Below, piece by piece: positions 8,296 through 20,349 of a DNA stretch of 64,000 nt. The stretch lies in NCBI RefSeq assembly GCF_018326285.1, contig NZ_AP023362.1, positions 4,712,001 through 4,776,000 on the forward strand. Reading direction: 5' to 3'. Source of the DNA: Mycolicibacterium sp. TY81 (lineage in GTDB: Bacteria; Actinomycetota; Actinomycetes; Mycobacteriales; Mycobacteriaceae). The notes under the pieces are model-generated. The model had not been told where the DNA came from and did not search any database. It worked only from the letters and a program-made list of their open reading frames with translations. The number at the start of each line of letters is the position of its first letter. Position 1 is the first letter of the stretch. Position numbers and translations under genes: made by a program.

Positions 8296-10181
8296 TGCGC
8301 AGCGCGCTGGCCGCGAGCGCCAGGGTGAGCGGCCAGATGCTGGCCGCGATGGCACTGGCGGTGATCATCGCGGTCGTTGCGTTGCAAGCGATTGCGCGTG
8401 TGCAGTGGCCGGCGTTCAACTCGTCGAACCAGTTGCATGCCCTGACCACCGCCGGCCAGTGCGCCGTGCTCGTCGGGCTACTGCTCGCGGGGTGGGCGTG
8501 GCGTCGCGGCTGGCGCAAGAGCGCCAAGATCGCGGCCACGTCGCTCCTGGCGGCGTTCTCGGTCGTCACCCTCGGCATGCCGTTGGGCGCGACGAAGCTG
8601 TACCTGTTCGGCATCTCGGTCGACCAGCAGTTCCGCACCGAGTACCTGACGCGGCTCACGGATACCGCTGTGCCGCACGACATGACGTACCTGGGGCTGC
8701 CGCCGTACTACCCGTCGGGCTGGTTCTGGCTCGGCGGCCGGGCGGCCGCGCTGACCGGCACGCCGGCGTGGGAGATGTTCAAGCCGTGGGCGATCGTCAC
8801 GATCACCGCGGCGATCGTGGCCGCATTCGTGTTGTGGACGGCCATGATTCGCTTCGAGTACGCCCTGGCGGTGACGACGGCCACCGCGGCCGTCACGCTG
8901 GCGTACTCCTCCACCGAGCCCTACTCGGCCGTCCTCGTCGTCATGCTGCCGCCGGTGTTCGTGCTGGCGTGGTCGGGGCTCAAGGCTTCCTCGCCGGAGG
9001 CGAGCGATGGCGGACGCCGCGGCTGGGCCGCGATCATCGGCACGGGGATTTTCCTCGGCATCGCCGCGCTGTTCTACACCTTGTTGTTCGGCTACGCGGC
9101 GTTCACTCTCACGCTGATGGCGCTGCTGCTCGCGGCGTCCCGGCGCCAACTCCAGCCACTGATCCGGGTGGCCGTCATCGCCGTCATCTCCGGCGTCATC
9201 GCCGCCATCCACTGGGCGCCGTACTACCTCGCCGTGCTCAAGGGGCACCCCGCCGACAAGGGCACCGCGCAGCACTACCTGCCGATGGCCGGCGCGCAAC
9301 TGACCTTCCCGATGCTCGACGCCACCCTGCTGGGCGTCATGTGCCTCGTCGGCACGCTGTGGCTGGTGGTCAAGGGCCGCAGCTCGACACGCGCTGCCGC
9401 GCTGGGCATGGCAGTCGTGTCGGTGTACGCGTGGTCGCTGCTGTCGATGCTCGCCACCCTGGCCCGCACCACGCTGCTGTCGTTCCGGCTGCAGCCCACC
9501 CTGCTGGTGCTGCTCGTCGCGGCCGGCACCTTCGGCTTCCTGGAGGCCGCCCGGGCGCTGGCCAACCGGTACGCGCAGCCGACCACCAACCGGATCATCG
9601 CGGTGGCCGCCGTCATCGGCGCGATCGGCGCGGTGTCGTTCAGTCAGGCGATCCCGGACATCCTGCGGGCCGACATCGCCGTCGCCTACACCGACACCGA
9701 CGGCTCCGGCCAGCGCGCCGACCGCCGGCCGCCGGGCTCCGAGCGGTACTACCAGGAGATCGACCGCAAGATCACCGCGGCGACGGGCAGGCCCCGCAAC
9801 GAGACCGTCGTGATGACCGCCGACTACAGCTTCCTGTCCTATTACCCCTACTACGGGTTCCAGGGCCTGACGTCGCACTACGCGAACCCGCTGGCGCAAT
9901 TCAAGGAACGCTCCGGCGCCATCGAGAGCTGGGCGACCATGACCAACCCCGACGCCTTCGCCAAGGCGCTCGACACGCTGCCGTGGCCGGCGCCGACGGT
10001 GTTCCTGATGCGCCATGGCGGCACCGGCACCTACACGCTGCGCCTGGCCGAGGACGTCTACCCCAACCAGCCCAACGTGCGGCGCTACCAGGTGGCCCTC
10101 GACGAGCGGCTGTTCGACAGCAAGCACTGGCAGGTCACCGATATCGGCCCGTTTGTGCTGGCCATCCGTAGCGGCCACTAA
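8295..10181 (+). CDS. aftA: galactan 5-O-arabinofuranosyltransferase AftA
   Basis: 628 residues, ATG 8295 overlapping the dprE2 stop. Polytopic membrane glycosyltransferase that adds the first arabinofuranose to the galactan chain, with decaprenylphosphoryl-arabinose as donor. Many hydrophobic segments fill the first two thirds (first at about 15-32), followed by a periplasmic C-terminal domain of about 180 residues starting near [13 protein letters not shown]. Identity rests on its membrane-GT pattern and on its position between dprE2 and embC, as in M. tuberculosis Rv3792. Only 11 bases separate it from embC. Confidence 0.93.
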   Translation: MRSALAASARVSGQMLAAMALAVIIAVVALQAIARVQWPAFNSSNQLHALTTAGQCAVLVGLLLAGWAWRRGWRKSAKIAATSLLAAFSVVTLGMPLGATKLYLFGISVDQQFRTEYLTRLTDTAVPHDMTYLGLPPYYPSGWFWLGGRAAALTGTPAWEMFKPWAIVTITAAIVAAFVLWTAMIRFEYALAVTTATAAVTLAYSSTEPYSAVLVVMLPPVFVLAWSGLKASSPEASDGGRRGWAAIIGTGIFLGIAALFYTLLFGYAAFTLTLMALLLAASRRQLQPLIRVAVIAVISGVIAAIHWAPYYLAVLKGHPADKGTAQHYLPMAGAQLTFPMLDATLLGVMCLVGTLWLVVKGRSSTRAAALGMAVVSVYAWSLLSMLATLARTTLLSFRLQPTLLVLLVAAGTFGFLEAARALANRYAQPTTNRIIAVAAVIGAIGAVSFSQAIPDILRADIAVAYTDTDGSGQRADRRPPGSERYYQEIDRKITAATGRPRNETVVMTADYSFLSYYPYYGFQGLTSHYANPLAQFKERSGAIESWATMTNPDAFAKALDTLPWPAPTVFLMRHGGTGTYTLRLAEDVYPNQPNVRRYQVALDERLFDSKHWQVTDIGPFVLAIRSGH

Positions 10182-10192
10182 CATCTAGGCCC

Positions 10193-13100
10193 GTGGCCGG
10201 GGAACCTGAGGTAGAGCGCAATCACCGCACAGCGCGGTGGATCGCGATCGTGGCCGGACTGCTCGGCGCGTTCCTGGCGATGGCGACGCCGCTGCTGCCG
10301 GTCACCCAGACCACGGCGCAGCTGAATTGGCCGCAGGCGGGCGTCCTCAAGAGCGTCGACGCGCCGCTGATCGGCTACGTCGCCACCGACCTCGACATCA
10401 CCATCCCGTGTTCGGCGGCGGCCGGCCTCACCGGCCCGGCCACCACACTGCTGTCCACCGTGCCCAAGCAGGCACCCAAGGCCGTCGACCGTGGCCTGCT
10501 GATCGAGCGCGTCGGCGGCGACCTGCTGGTGATCGTCCGCAACACCCCGGTCGTCAGCGCACCGCTGACCCAGGTGCTCAGCCCCGCGTGCAAGGAACTG
10601 CGATTCACCGCACATGCGGACAAGGTCACCGGCGAGATCGTCGGCCTCGTGCAGGGACCGAAGGACAAGAACCCCGGTAAGCCGCTGCGCGGTGAGCTCA
10701 CCGGCTACGACTTCCGCCCGCAGATCGTCGGTGTCTTCACCGACCTGTCCGGTGCGGCGCCGCCGGGGCTGGCGTTCTCGGCGACCATCGACTCGCGCTA
10801 CAGCACGGCCCCGACCCTGCTGAAGATGCTGGCGATGATCTTCGGCGTGGTGCTGACCGTCGTCGCACTCAGCGCCCTGCACGTGCTGGACCGCGCCGAC
10901 GGCGTCCCGCACAAGCGGTTCCTGCCATCGCGCTGGTGGTCGGTGAAGCCGCTGGACGGCGTCGTGATCACGACGTTGGTGTGGTGGCATTTCGTCGGCG
11001 CCAACACCTCGGACGACGGCTACATCCTCACCATGGCCCGCGTCTCCGAACACGCCGGCTACATGGCCAACTACTACCGCTGGTTCGGCACCCCCGAGGC
11101 GCCGTTCGGCTGGTACTACGACCTGCTGGCGCTGTGGGCGCACGTCTCCACATCGAGCATCTGGATGCGCCTGCCCACGCTCCTGATGGCCCTGGCGTGC
11201 TGGTGGGTGATCAGCCGCGAGGTGCTCCCCCGGCTCGGCCACGCCGTCAAGAACAGCCGCGCCGCCGCCTGGACGGCCGCCGGGATGTTCCTGGCGTTCT
11301 GGCTGCCGCTCAACAACGGCATCCGGCCGGAGCCCATCATCGCGCTCGGCATCCTCCTGACCTGGTGCTCGGTGGAACGCGGCGTCGCGACCAGCCGGCT
11401 GCTGCCGGTGGCCATCGCCATCATCATCGGTGCACTGACGTTGTTCTCCGGCCCGACGGGCATCGCCGCGATCGGTGCCCTGCTGGTCGCTGTCGGCCCG
11501 CTGAAAACGATTGTGGCGCGGCATACTTCGCGCTTCGGTTATCTGGCTCTGCTGGCGCCGATCCTCGCCGCGGGCACGGTGACGGCGATCCTGATCTTCC
11601 GTGACCAGACGCTGGCCGCCGAGCTCGACGCCAGCTCCTTCAAGACCACCGTCGGCCCCGCGCTGAGCTGGTTCGACGAGCACATCCGCTACGAGCGCCT
11701 GTTCACCACCAGCCCAGACGGCTCGGTGGCCCGCCGGTTCGCGGTGCTGACGCTGCTGCTGGCGTTGGCGGTGTCGCTCGCAATGTCGTTGCGCAAGGGC
11801 CGAATTCCGGGCACTGCCGCCGGGCCGGCCCGCCGCATCGTCGGCATCACGATCATCTCGTTCCTGGCGATGATGTTCACGCCCACCAAGTGGACGCACC
11901 ACTTCGGCGTGTTCGCCGGGCTGGCCGGTTCGCTGGGTGCGCTGGCCGCCATCGCGGTCGGCACCGTGGCCATGCGCTCACGCCGCAACCGCGCGATGTT
12001 CGCCGCGACGGTCCTGTTCGTCATGGCCCTGTCGTTCGCCACGGTGAACGGCTGGTGGTACGTCTCCAACTTCGGTGTGCCGTGGTCGAATCAGTTCCCC
12101 GAGTGGCACTTCGGCTTCACCACGTTCCTGTTCGGGCTGTCGTTCCTGACGCTCCTGTGGGCGGCGTGGCTGCACTTCTACGATCACGATCCCGAGCGGG
12201 CGGTCAGTCGCCGGATTCCTCAGGCGCCCTTGGCAATTGCGTCGTGGATCGTGGTGTTCTTCGAGGTGCTGTCACTGACCCTCGGCATGACGCAGCAGTG
12301 GCCGGCCTGGTCGGTGGGTCGTTCGAACCTGCAGGCGCTGACCGGGAAGACCTGCGGCCTGGCCGACGACGTCATGGTCGAACAGGACACCAACGCCGGC
12401 AAGCTCGTGCCGCAGTCCGGGACGGTCGGCGACGCCCTCGGCGCGGGTAGCGCAGAAGGCTTCACCCCCAACGGAATTCCCGCCGACGTCTCCGCGGACC
12501 CGGTCATGGAACCGCCCGGCGGCACCAACTTCGCGGACAACGACGGCGGCCCGGTCAGCGGCGCGGAGCCGGGCACCGAAGGCGGCACCACCTTTGCCGC
12601 GGGAGTGAACGGATCAAAGGCCCGGCTGCCCTACAACCTCGATCCGGCCACCACCCCGGTGCTCGGCAGCTGGCGCCCCGGCGTGCAGATCCCGGCGCGG
12701 ATGCGCTCCGGCTGGTACAAACTGCCGCCGCGCGATCAGGCCGGACCGCTGCTCGTCGTCGCCGCTGCAGGCCGTTTCAACCAGGGCGAGGTGCGCGTCG
12801 AGTACGCCACCGACGCCCAGGCCGCGGCCGGCAAGATCGCCGGCGCGGTCGGCTTCGCCGATGTCGGTGCCGCACCCGCCTGGCGCAATCTGCGCGCCCC
12901 GATGGCCGCCATCCCGTCCGACGCCACCCTGATCCGCATCGTCGCCACCGACGACGACCTCGCGCCGCAGCACTGGATCGCCCTGACCCCGCCGCGCATC
13001 CCGAAGCTGCGCACACTGCAGGACGTCGTCGGCTCCAAGGACCCGGTGATGCTGGACTGGCTCGTCGGCCTGGCGTTCCCGTGCCAGCGCCCGTTCGGTC

Positions 13101-13390
13101 ACAACAACGGCGTCACCGAGGTGCCCAAGTGGCGCATCCTGCCGGACCGCTTCGGCGCCGAGGCCAACTCGCCCGTCATGGACTACCTCGGCGGCGGGCC
13201 GCTCGGCATCACCGAGCTGCTGTTCAGGGCCACCCCGGTGCCGACGTATCTGAAGGACGACTGGTTCCGGGACTGGGGCTCGCTGCAGCAGTTCACGCAG
13301 TACTACCCCGACGCGCAGCCGGCCCAGATCGACCTCGGGAAGGCCACGCGCAGCGGGCTGTGGGCCCCGGCGCCGCTGCGGCATTCGTAG
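10193..13390 (+). CDS. embC: arabinosyltransferase EmbC
   Basis: 1065 residues from GTG 10193. GT-C family membrane arabinosyltransferase that extends the arabinan of lipoarabinomannan. The start is the family pattern of a first TM helix followed by [16 protein letters not shown]. The catalytic DDX pair is Asp274-Asp275 in NTSDDGYILTMAR in the first large periplasmic loop. The C-terminal ~350 residues are a soluble carbohydrate-binding domain, with WIALTPPRIPKL, FPCQRPFGHNNG and YLKDDWFRDWGSLQQF. The first Emb protein after aftA is EmbC in mycobacteria, and the length matches (about 1090 in M. tuberculosis). It is separated from embA by an unusually roomy gap of about 306 bases. Confidence 0.95.
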   Translation: MAGEPEVERNHRTARWIAIVAGLLGAFLAMATPLLPVTQTTAQLNWPQAGVLKSVDAPLIGYVATDLDITIPCSAAAGLTGPATTLLSTVPKQAPKAVDRGLLIERVGGDLLVIVRNTPVVSAPLTQVLSPACKELRFTAHADKVTGEIVGLVQGPKDKNPGKPLRGELTGYDFRPQIVGVFTDLSGAAPPGLAFSATIDSRYSTAPTLLKMLAMIFGVVLTVVALSALHVLDRADGVPHKRFLPSRWWSVKPLDGVVITTLVWWHFVGANTSDDGYILTMARVSEHAGYMANYYRWFGTPEAPFGWYYDLLALWAHVSTSSIWMRLPTLLMALACWWVISREVLPRLGHAVKNSRAAAWTAAGMFLAFWLPLNNGIRPEPIIALGILLTWCSVERGVATSRLLPVAIAIIIGALTLFSGPTGIAAIGALLVAVGPLKTIVARHTSRFGYLALLAPILAAGTVTAILIFRDQTLAAELDASSFKTTVGPALSWFDEHIRYERLFTTSPDGSVARRFAVLTLLLALAVSLAMSLRKGRIPGTAAGPARRIVGITIISFLAMMFTPTKWTHHFGVFAGLAGSLGALAAIAVGTVAMRSRRNRAMFAATVLFVMALSFATVNGWWYVSNFGVPWSNQFPEWHFGFTTFLFGLSFLTLLWAAWLHFYDHDPERAVSRRIPQAPLAIASWIVVFFEVLSLTLGMTQQWPAWSVGRSNLQALTGKTCGLADDVMVEQDTNAGKLVPQSGTVGDALGAGSAEGFTPNGIPADVSADPVMEPPGGTNFADNDGGPVSGAEPGTEGGTTFAAGVNGSKARLPYNLDPATTPVLGSWRPGVQIPARMRSGWYKLPPRDQAGPLLVVAAAGRFNQGEVRVEYATDAQAAAGKIAGAVGFADVGAAPAWRNLRAPMAAIPSDATLIRIVATDDDLAPQHWIALTPPRIPKLRTLQDVVGSKDPVMLDWLVGLAFPCQRPFGHNNGVTEVPKWRILPDRFGAEANSPVMDYLGGGPLGITELLFRATPVPTYLKDDWFRDWGSLQQFTQYYPDAQPAQIDLGKATRSGLWAPAPLRHS

Positions 13391-13696
13391 TCAGTGGCCG
13401 CCGGACGGCCGCGGGCGTGTCGGCTCTGCGGACACATTTTTGAGCTGTCCCGGGAGCGAGCACGCCATTCCTGACCAGGTGGCGGTAAACCGGCCCACAA
13501 ATCGCCGTGCCGTCAGTCTCGCCGCCGACATATTTGTCGCGATCGTGCGCACCCGGAAGTGGCGCACGACGAGTACGCCGTCCGGCTGTCTGCCCAGGGC
13601 AGCGGGCTCTATTGAGGGTCACATTCCGGCCAACTAGCTCGACATTCCCCGTCAGTGGCCCAGGCCACATATAACTGTCGCCTAGTCTTGAGCCTC
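13391..13696 (+). promoter_or_regulatory. embC-embA intergenic region with possible embAB promoter
   Basis: No gene seen. The right end is AT-rich, with TATAAC at 13670-13675, a fair -10 element about 20 bases before the embA GTG, but no convincing -35 at 16-18 bases spacing. In M. tuberculosis the embC-embA gap carries an embAB promoter, so the same role is inferred here. A small GGCCG/CGGCC stem lies just after the embC stop (about 13396-13411). Confidence 0.4.
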
Positions 13697-16600
13697 GTGC
13701 CTGCCAGGACTGCCCGTCTCGTCGCGATCATCGCGGGCCTTGCCGGTCTGCTGCTCTGCGCGCTGACCCCACTGCTGCCCGTCAAGCAGACGACCGCGAC
13801 CATCTTGTGGCCCCAGGCCCCCGGTGCCAGCGGAAACGTCTCCGATCTCACCGCCCCGCTGGTGTCGGGTGCGCCGCTGGCGCTGGATGTCTCCATCCCG
13901 TGCTCGGCCATCGCCACCGTGCCGGCGGCCGGTGGTCTGGTGTTCTCGACGATCCCACCGGACGGCATCGACGCCAGCCGCAACGGCCTGTTCGTGCGCG
14001 CCAACGCCGCGGACGTCGTCGTCGCTTTCCGGGACACCGTCGCCGCGGTCGCCAAGCGGTCCGACATCGCCGCCGGGAAGTGCAGCAACCTGCATCTCTG
14101 GGCGACCAACGGCGGCGTCGGCGCCGACTTCATCGGCCTGCCCGGAGCCGCCGGCACCGGCAGTGTGGAGAAGAAGCCCCAGGTGGCCGGCATCTTCACC
14201 GGCCTCAAGGTGCCCGCACAGCCCGGCTTGTCCGCGCGCGTCGACGTCGACACCCGGTTCATCGTGGTCCCGACGTTCGTGAAGTCGGCCGCCATGGCGC
14301 TCGGTGTGCTGCTGACGCTGGTCTCGATCGCCGCGCTGGCACTGCTGGACCGCCTGGACGGCCGCCGCGTGCACGACGGCTGGCAGCGCTTCTGGAAGGT
14401 CAGCCGCTGGCACTGGCTCGCGGACATCGCGGTGTTCGCCGGCCTCGGAGGCTGGCACCTGATCGGCGCCATCTCCTCCGACGACGGCTACAACCTGACC
14501 ATCGCGCGGGTCTCCAGCCAGGCCGGCTATGTCGCCAACTACTACCGCTACTTCGGCACCTCCGAGGCGCCGTTCGACTGGTACCAGTCGGTGCTCGCAC
14601 ATATGGCGAGCATCAGCACCGCCGGGGTGTGGATGCGGCTGCCCGCACTGCTGGCCGGCATCGCGACCTGGACGCTGCTGTCCCGCTGGGTGCTGCCGCG
14701 GCTCGGCCCCGGCGCCCGCGGGGTGTCGTCGAACGCCATCGCAATATGGACGGCTGCCGCAACCTTCCTCGCGGCCTGGTACCCGTTCAACAACGGCCTG
14801 CGTCCCGAGCCGCTGATCGCCTTCGGCGTCATCGCGACCTGGGTGCTCCTCGAATACGCCATCGCCACCCGGCGCCTGGCGCCCGCGGCCGTGGCGATCA
14901 TCGTGGCGGCGTTCACCGCGACGACGGCGCCGCAGGGCCTGATCGCGCTGGCCCCGCTGCTCGTCGGCGCCCGCGCGCTGGTCCGCACGGTCCGCAGCCG
15001 CCGGGCCGGGACGGGCCTGCTGGCTCCGATCGCGACGCTGGCCGCGTCGGCGTCGCTGATCCTGACGGTGATCTTCCGGAACCAGACCCTGGCGACCGTG
15101 GCCGAATCGGCGCGCATCAAGTACACGGTCGGCCCGACCATCTCCTGGTACCAGGAATTCCTGCGCTACTACTTCCTCACGGTCGAAGACAGCGTCGACA
15201 GTTCCATGACCCGCCGCTTCTCCGTGCTGATCCTGCTGCTGTGCCTGTTCGCCACCCTCGCCCTCCTGCTGCGCAAAGGCCGGGTCCCTGGTCTGGCCAG
15301 CGGTCCGGTGTGGCGCCTGCTCGGCAGCACCATGCTCGGGCTGCTCCTCCTGCACTTCACTCCGACCAAGTGGGCCGTGCAGTTCGGTGCGTTCGCCGGG
15401 CTGTCGGGTGCGTTCGGGGCGATCATCGCCTTCGCGTTCGCGACGGTCGGGCTGCACAGCCGGCGGAACCTGGCGCTGTACGTGACGGCACTGTTGTTCG
15501 TGCTGGCCTGGGCGACGTCCGGGATCAACGGCTGGTTCTACGTCGGCAACTACGGCGTGCCGTGGTTCGACCGGCAGCCCGTGCTGGCCGGCCACCCCGT
15601 CACCTCGATGTTCCTGGTGCTGGCGATCATCTCCGCCCTGCTTGCGGGCTGGCTGCACTTCCGCATCGACTACGCCGGGCACACCGAGGTCGCCGAGACC
15701 CGCCGCAACCGGGCGCTGGCGTCGACGCCGCTGCTGATCGTCGCGGTGATCATGGTCGTGCTCGAGGTCGGCTCGATGGCCAAGGGCTTCGTGCAGCGCT
15801 ACCCGCAGTACACGACCGCACGGGCCAACCTGGACGCGCTCGGGTTGTCCGACAAGAGCTGCGCCATGGCCAACGACGTCCTGGTCGAAGCCGACACCAA
15901 TGCCGGCACGCTGCAGCCGGTGCCCGGCCAGACGTGGGGCAAGTACGGACCGCTGGGCGGCGAGAACCCCGTCGGCTTCACACCGAACGGGATCAGCGAC
16001 TCGCTCGCACCGCCGCACCCGGTGGTCGCCAACCCCGGCACCGTCAACTCCGACGGGTCGCCCAACAAGCCCAACGTCGGCGTCGCCTTCGCGGCCGGCA
16101 CCGGTGGCGGCTACGGCCCGACGGGTGTCAACGGCTCCAACGTGTTCCTGCCGTTCGGCCTGGACCCCGCCCGCACCCCGGTGATGGGCAGCTTCAAGGA
16201 GAACGGCGTCGCCGCCAAGGCCACCTCCGCCTGGTACCAACTGCCGCCGCGCAGTGCGGACCGGCCGCTCGTGACCGTCGCCGCGGCCGGCGCCATCTGG
16301 TACTACGACGAAGAGCACGAGTTCCACTACGGCCAGTCGCTCAAGCTCCAGTGGGGCGTGCACCGGCCGGACGGCAGCTACCAGGCCCTCGCCGAGGTGC
16401 AGCCCATCGACACCTTCGCCCAATACGCCTGGCGCAACCTGCGATTCCCCCTCGCGTGGGCACCGCCGGAGGCCAACGTCGCCCGCATCGTCGCGAACGA
16501 TCCGAACCTGTCTGAGGACCAGTGGTTCGGGTTCACGCCGCCGCGGGTCCCGACGCTGCAGACCGCGCAGCAGTTCCTCGGGTCGCAGACGCCGATCCTG

Positions 16601-16951
16601 ATGGACATCGCCACCGCCGCGAACTTCCCGTGCCAGCGCCCGTTCTCCGAGCATCTCGGTGTCGCGGAGCTGCCGCAGTACCGCATCCTGCCCAACACCA
16701 AGCAGGTCGTGGTGTCGTCGAACATGTGGCAGTCCGCGCAGAAGGGTGGCCCGTTCCTGTTCATCCAGGCGCTGTTGCGGACGTCGACCATCCCCACCTA
16801 CCTGCGCAACGACTGGTACCGAGATTGGGGCTCCATCGAACGGTACGACCCGGTGGTGCCGCCGTCAGTGGCGCCGCCCGCAGCGATTGACCAAGGCACC
16901 ATGACCGTCAACGGCTGGAGCCGCCGCGGCCCGATCAGGGCCCTGCCATGA
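13697..16951 (+). CDS. embA: arabinosyltransferase EmbA
   Basis: 1084 residues from GTG 13697 ([11 protein letters not shown]). An in-frame ATG-like start 42 bases earlier would add a non-family N-terminus and cover the promoter, so GTG is preferred. GT-C arabinosyltransferase that works with EmbB to make the terminal hexa-arabinofuranosyl motif of arabinogalactan. Landmarks are [17 protein letters not shown] after the first TM, the catalytic pair Asp262-Asp263 in [12 protein letters not shown], about 13 TM segments, and the C-terminal domain with [21 protein letters not shown] and [15 protein letters not shown]. Its stop overlaps the embB ATG (ATGA), indicating coupled translation. Confidence 0.95.
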   Translation: MPARTARLVAIIAGLAGLLLCALTPLLPVKQTTATILWPQAPGASGNVSDLTAPLVSGAPLALDVSIPCSAIATVPAAGGLVFSTIPPDGIDASRNGLFVRANAADVVVAFRDTVAAVAKRSDIAAGKCSNLHLWATNGGVGADFIGLPGAAGTGSVEKKPQVAGIFTGLKVPAQPGLSARVDVDTRFIVVPTFVKSAAMALGVLLTLVSIAALALLDRLDGRRVHDGWQRFWKVSRWHWLADIAVFAGLGGWHLIGAISSDDGYNLTIARVSSQAGYVANYYRYFGTSEAPFDWYQSVLAHMASISTAGVWMRLPALLAGIATWTLLSRWVLPRLGPGARGVSSNAIAIWTAAATFLAAWYPFNNGLRPEPLIAFGVIATWVLLEYAIATRRLAPAAVAIIVAAFTATTAPQGLIALAPLLVGARALVRTVRSRRAGTGLLAPIATLAASASLILTVIFRNQTLATVAESARIKYTVGPTISWYQEFLRYYFLTVEDSVDSSMTRRFSVLILLLCLFATLALLLRKGRVPGLASGPVWRLLGSTMLGLLLLHFTPTKWAVQFGAFAGLSGAFGAIIAFAFATVGLHSRRNLALYVTALLFVLAWATSGINGWFYVGNYGVPWFDRQPVLAGHPVTSMFLVLAIISALLAGWLHFRIDYAGHTEVAETRRNRALASTPLLIVAVIMVVLEVGSMAKGFVQRYPQYTTARANLDALGLSDKSCAMANDVLVEADTNAGTLQPVPGQTWGKYGPLGGENPVGFTPNGISDSLAPPHPVVANPGTVNSDGSPNKPNVGVAFAAGTGGGYGPTGVNGSNVFLPFGLDPARTPVMGSFKENGVAAKATSAWYQLPPRSADRPLVTVAAAGAIWYYDEEHEFHYGQSLKLQWGVHRPDGSYQALAEVQPIDTFAQYAWRNLRFPLAWAPPEANVARIVANDPNLSEDQWFGFTPPRVPTLQTAQQFLGSQTPILMDIATAANFPCQRPFSEHLGVAELPQYRILPNTKQVVVSSNMWQSAQKGGPFLFIQALLRTSTIPTYLRNDWYRDWGSIERYDPVVPPSVAPPAAIDQGTMTVNGWSRRGPIRALP

Positions 16952-19900
16952 AGCCCGATCAGGGTCTTCCGATGACCGGGACGGGAATGAACGCACAGCA
17001 AGTCAAGGTCACCCGCTGGGTGGCCATCGTCGCGGGCCTGATCGGCTTCGTGCTGTCGGCACTGACGCCGCTGCTGCCGGTGGTGCAGACGACAGCGCAG
17101 CTGAACTGGCCGCAACAGGGCCAGTTCGGCAACGTGACGGCGCCGCTGATCTCGCAGACGCCGGTGACGATGACGGCGACCATCCCGTGCGACGTGCTGC
17201 GGACGCTGCCGCCCTCGGGCGGGCTGGTGTTCGGCACGGTACCCAAGGACGGCAAGCAGGCCGCACTGAACGGCCTGCTGGTCAACGTGTCCAGCAGCCG
17301 CGTCGACATCACCGACCGCAACGTGGTGATCGCCAGCGTGCCGCGACTGAAAGCCATTGGTAATCCCGGTTGTTCGCGCATCGAGATCATCTCCGACAAG
17401 AACGGCACCTTCGCGACGTTCGTCGGGCTGACCGGCACCGACGGCAAGGAACTGCGCACCGGGTTCGCCGACCCGAACCTGCGGCCCACCGTCGTCGGCA
17501 TCTTCACCGACCTCAAGGGCGCTGCTCCGCAGGGACTTTCGGTGTCCGCCACCATCGACACCCGGTTCATCAACCGGCCGACCATCATCAAGTACACCGC
17601 CATGTTCGGCGGCATCGCGGCGACCATCGTTGCGCTGCTGGCACTTTGGCGGCTGGACCGCCTCGACGGACGTCGCATGCAGCGCCTCATCCCGAGCCGC
17701 TGGCGGACCTTCAACATCGTCGACGGCGTCGTGATCGGCGGGTTCCTGCTGTGGCATGTGCTGGGCGCCGGGTCATCTGACGACGGCTACATCCTGGGCA
17801 TGGCGCGCGTCGCGCCGCATGCGCAGTACATGATCAACTACTTCCGCTGGTTCGGTAGCCCCGAGGATCCGTTCGGCTGGTACTACAACGTGCTGGCCCT
17901 GATGACGCACGTCAGCGACGCCAGCATCTGGATCCGCCTGCCGGACTTGATCTGTGCGCTGATCTGCTGGCTATTGCTGTCCCGCGAGGTGCTCCCCCGC
18001 CTCGGACCCGCAGTCGTGGGCAGCAAGGCCGCCATGTGGGCCGCGGGCCTGGTCCTGATGGCCGCGTGGATGCCGTTCGACAACGGCCTGCGCCCCGAAG
18101 GCCAGATCGCCACTGGCGCCCTGATCACCTACGTCCTGATCGAACGTGCCATCGGCACCAGCCGGCTGACCCCGGCGGCGCTCGCCATCATCAGTGCGGC
18201 GTTCACCCTCGGGATCCAGCCGACCGGCCTGATCGCCGTGGCGGCGCTGCTCGCCGGTGGCCGACCGATTCTGCGCATCCTGGTGAAGCGGCGCCGCGAG
18301 GTCGGCACCTGGCCGCTGGTGCTCCCACTGCTGGCCGCCGGTTTCGTCGTCCTCACCGTGGTGTTCGTCAACCAGACCGCGGCAGGCGTGTTGGAGGCCA
18401 CCAGGATTCGCACCGCGATCGGCCCGAGCCAGGCGTGGTACACCGAGAACCTTCGGTACTACTACCTGTTCCTGCCGACGGTCGACGGCTCGATGACCCG
18501 GCGCTTCGGCTTCCTGTTGGCCGCGCTGAGCCTGTTCACGTCGATGTTCATGATCCTGCGGCGCAAGCGGGTTCCCGGTATCGCCCGCGGACCGGTGTGG
18601 CGCCTGATGGGCATCATCTTCGCCACCATGTTCTGCCTGATGTTCACCCCGACCAAGTGGGTGCACCACTTCGGCCTGTTCGCGGCCGTGGGCGCCGCGA
18701 TGGCCGCGGTGGCCACCGTGCTGGTGTCGCGGTCGGTACTGAAGTCGGCGCGCAACCGCATGGCCGTCACCTCGGCGGTGCTGTTCCTGCTGGCGCTGGT
18801 TTCGGCCACCACCAACGGCTGGTGGTACGTGTCCAGTTACGGTGTGCCGTTCAACAACGACATGGTCGCTGTCGGCGGAATCAAGCTCAGCACAATCTTT
18901 TTGGTGCTGTTCGTGATCACCGCGGTGTGGGCGTTCTGGCTGCACTTCAACAGCGACCGTCCCGAAGGCCGCCTCACCCGGCTGGTCACGGCGGCCCCGA
19001 TTCCCCTGGCCGCCGCGTTCATGGTGGTGGTGTGCGTGGCATCGATGGCGATCGGCGCGGTGCGCGAGTACCCGACGTACTCGAACCTGGCGAGCAATCT
19101 GCGGGCGCTCAAGGGTGGCTGCGGACTGGCCGACAACGTGCTGGTCGAGCCGGATTCGAACGCCGGCTTCCTGACGCCGCAGCCCGGTGAGTACGGGCCG
19201 CTCGGCGCGCTGGGCGGCGTGGGCCCCGTCGGCTTCACCCCCAATGGCGTGCCGGATCGTATTGTCGCCGAGGCAATTCGGCAGGACTTCCCGATGCCGG
19301 GCACCGACGCCGACTGGGACGCCGCGACGAAGCTCAAGACACCGGGTATCAACGGATCGACGGTGCCGCTGCCCTACGGCTTGGACCCCGCGCGGGTGCC
19401 GGTCGCCGGCACGTACATCACCGGCCCGCACTCGCAGGCCAAGCTGACGTCGGCCTGGTACGGCCTGCCGGCCGCCGACGCCGCGCATCCGCTCGTGGTC
19501 GTCACGGCCGCCGGCACCATCACCGGCTACAGCTCGCTCAAGGGCCGCACCGAGGGTCAGACCGTCGAGCTGGAGTACGGCCGCACCGGCCCCGACGGGC
19601 ACCCCGTCGCCGGCGGACGCGTCGCGCCCTACGACATCGGCCCCACGCCGTCGTGGCGCAACCTGCGCTTCGACCGTCGCGAGATTCCGGCCGACGCCAC
19701 CTACGTCCGCGTTGTGGCGGTGAACCTTTCGCTCAACGAGGGCGACTGGATCGCCGTCACCCCGCCGCGCGTGCCCGAGCTCAAGACCGTCGAGCAGTTC
19801 ATCGGCAAGACCCAGCCGGTGCTGATGGACTGGGCTGTCGGCCTGGCGTTCCCGTGTCAGCAGCCGATGCTGGTGCGCAACGGCGTGACCGAGGTGCCGA

Positions 19901-20166
19901 AGTTCCGCATCACACCGGACTACACCGCCAAGAAGCAGGACACCGACACCTGGCAGGACGGCATCAACGGCGGCCTGCTGGGCATCACCGACGTGCTGCT
20001 GAAGGCCCACGTGATGTCGACGTACCTGTCCGACGACTGGGGCCGGGACTGGGGCTCGCTGCGTCAGTTCACGACCGTCGTCGACGCGACGACGGCCGAG
20101 CTGGACCTGGGCACCGCGGTCCACAGCGGGCTGTGGTCACCGGGGAAGATGCGGATCAAGCCCTAG
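16948..20166 (+). CDS. embB: arabinosyltransferase EmbB (ethambutol target)
   Basis: 1072 residues from ATG 16948, overlapping the embA stop by 4 bases; in-frame ATGs at codons 9 and 14 are alternative starts. GT-C arabinosyltransferase and main ethambutol target. The catalytic pair is Asp278-Asp279 ([13 protein letters not shown]). The ethambutol-resistance-determining motif is the wild-type ILGMAR, with the M. tuberculosis Met306 equivalent at Met285. The following [15 protein letters not shown] is also conserved. The C-terminal domain has [24 protein letters not shown] and [15 protein letters not shown]. It is the last gene of the forward cell-wall run, and a stem-loop follows 13 bases after the stop. 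Confidence 0.96.
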   Translation: MKPDQGLPMTGTGMNAQQVKVTRWVAIVAGLIGFVLSALTPLLPVVQTTAQLNWPQQGQFGNVTAPLISQTPVTMTATIPCDVLRTLPPSGGLVFGTVPKDGKQAALNGLLVNVSSSRVDITDRNVVIASVPRLKAIGNPGCSRIEIISDKNGTFATFVGLTGTDGKELRTGFADPNLRPTVVGIFTDLKGAAPQGLSVSATIDTRFINRPTIIKYTAMFGGIAATIVALLALWRLDRLDGRRMQRLIPSRWRTFNIVDGVVIGGFLLWHVLGAGSSDDGYILGMARVAPHAQYMINYFRWFGSPEDPFGWYYNVLALMTHVSDASIWIRLPDLICALICWLLLSREVLPRLGPAVVGSKAAMWAAGLVLMAAWMPFDNGLRPEGQIATGALITYVLIERAIGTSRLTPAALAIISAAFTLGIQPTGLIAVAALLAGGRPILRILVKRRREVGTWPLVLPLLAAGFVVLTVVFVNQTAAGVLEATRIRTAIGPSQAWYTENLRYYYLFLPTVDGSMTRRFGFLLAALSLFTSMFMILRRKRVPGIARGPVWRLMGIIFATMFCLMFTPTKWVHHFGLFAAVGAAMAAVATVLVSRSVLKSARNRMAVTSAVLFLLALVSATTNGWWYVSSYGVPFNNDMVAVGGIKLSTIFLVLFVITAVWAFWLHFNSDRPEGRLTRLVTAAPIPLAAAFMVVVCVASMAIGAVREYPTYSNLASNLRALKGGCGLADNVLVEPDSNAGFLTPQPGEYGPLGALGGVGPVGFTPNGVPDRIVAEAIRQDFPMPGTDADWDAATKLKTPGINGSTVPLPYGLDPARVPVAGTYITGPHSQAKLTSAWYGLPAADAAHPLVVVTAAGTITGYSSLKGRTEGQTVELEYGRTGPDGHPVAGGRVAPYDIGPTPSWRNLRFDRREIPADATYVRVVAVNLSLNEGDWIAVTPPRVPELKTVEQFIGKTQPVLMDWAVGLAFPCQQPMLVRNGVTEVPKFRITPDYTAKKQDTDTWQDGINGGLLGITDVLLKAHVMSTYLSDDWGRDWGSLRQFTTVVDATTAELDLGTAVHSGLWSPGKMRIKP

Positions 20167-20179
20167 CTCACTGCGCCGG

Positions 20180-20228
20180 ATGGCCAGTTGTCACACGCTT
20201 TCGTCGGAAAGCTGTGATGACTGGCCAT
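20180..20228 (+). terminator. hairpin terminator after embB
   Basis: Imperfect inverted repeat starting ATGGCCAGT and ending ACTGGCCAT, with inner TCACA/TGTGA and GCTTTC/GAAAGC pairs and a GTCG loop. It begins 13 bases after the embB stop. No T-tract follows, as is usual in mycobacteria. Confidence 0.7.
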
Positions 20229-20273
20229 TCGGCGTTTGTGGGTATGCCCGTCTGATGGCGCGCCGAGGCGCCC

Positions 20274-20302
20274 TTGACAGATTCCCAATAAAACACAATC
20301 AT
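20274..20302 (+). promoter_or_regulatory. candidate promoter and AT-rich operator for the deoR-glgC-whiB unit
   Basis: TTGACA at 20274-20279 followed after 17 bases by AATCAT (20297-20302), a weak -10. The stretch 20284-20320 is strikingly AT-rich for this genome and repeats AATCA (CAATCATTAGCAATCAAATC), a plausible operator for the DeoR regulator encoded just downstream. Binding is inference. Confidence 0.4.
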
Positions 20303-20349
20303 TAGCAATCAAATCCAAGTGTTGCAGATCACAGATCGAGGGAGGTGTC

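Noticed and set aside
13682-16654. A minus-strand open frame of about 990 codons opposite embA
   Set aside because: Same antisense artefact; EmbA on the plus strand is full-length with catalytic residues.
17770-17865. Natural ethambutol resistance through EmbB
   Set aside because: The ILGMAR motif is wild type, including the Met306 equivalent.
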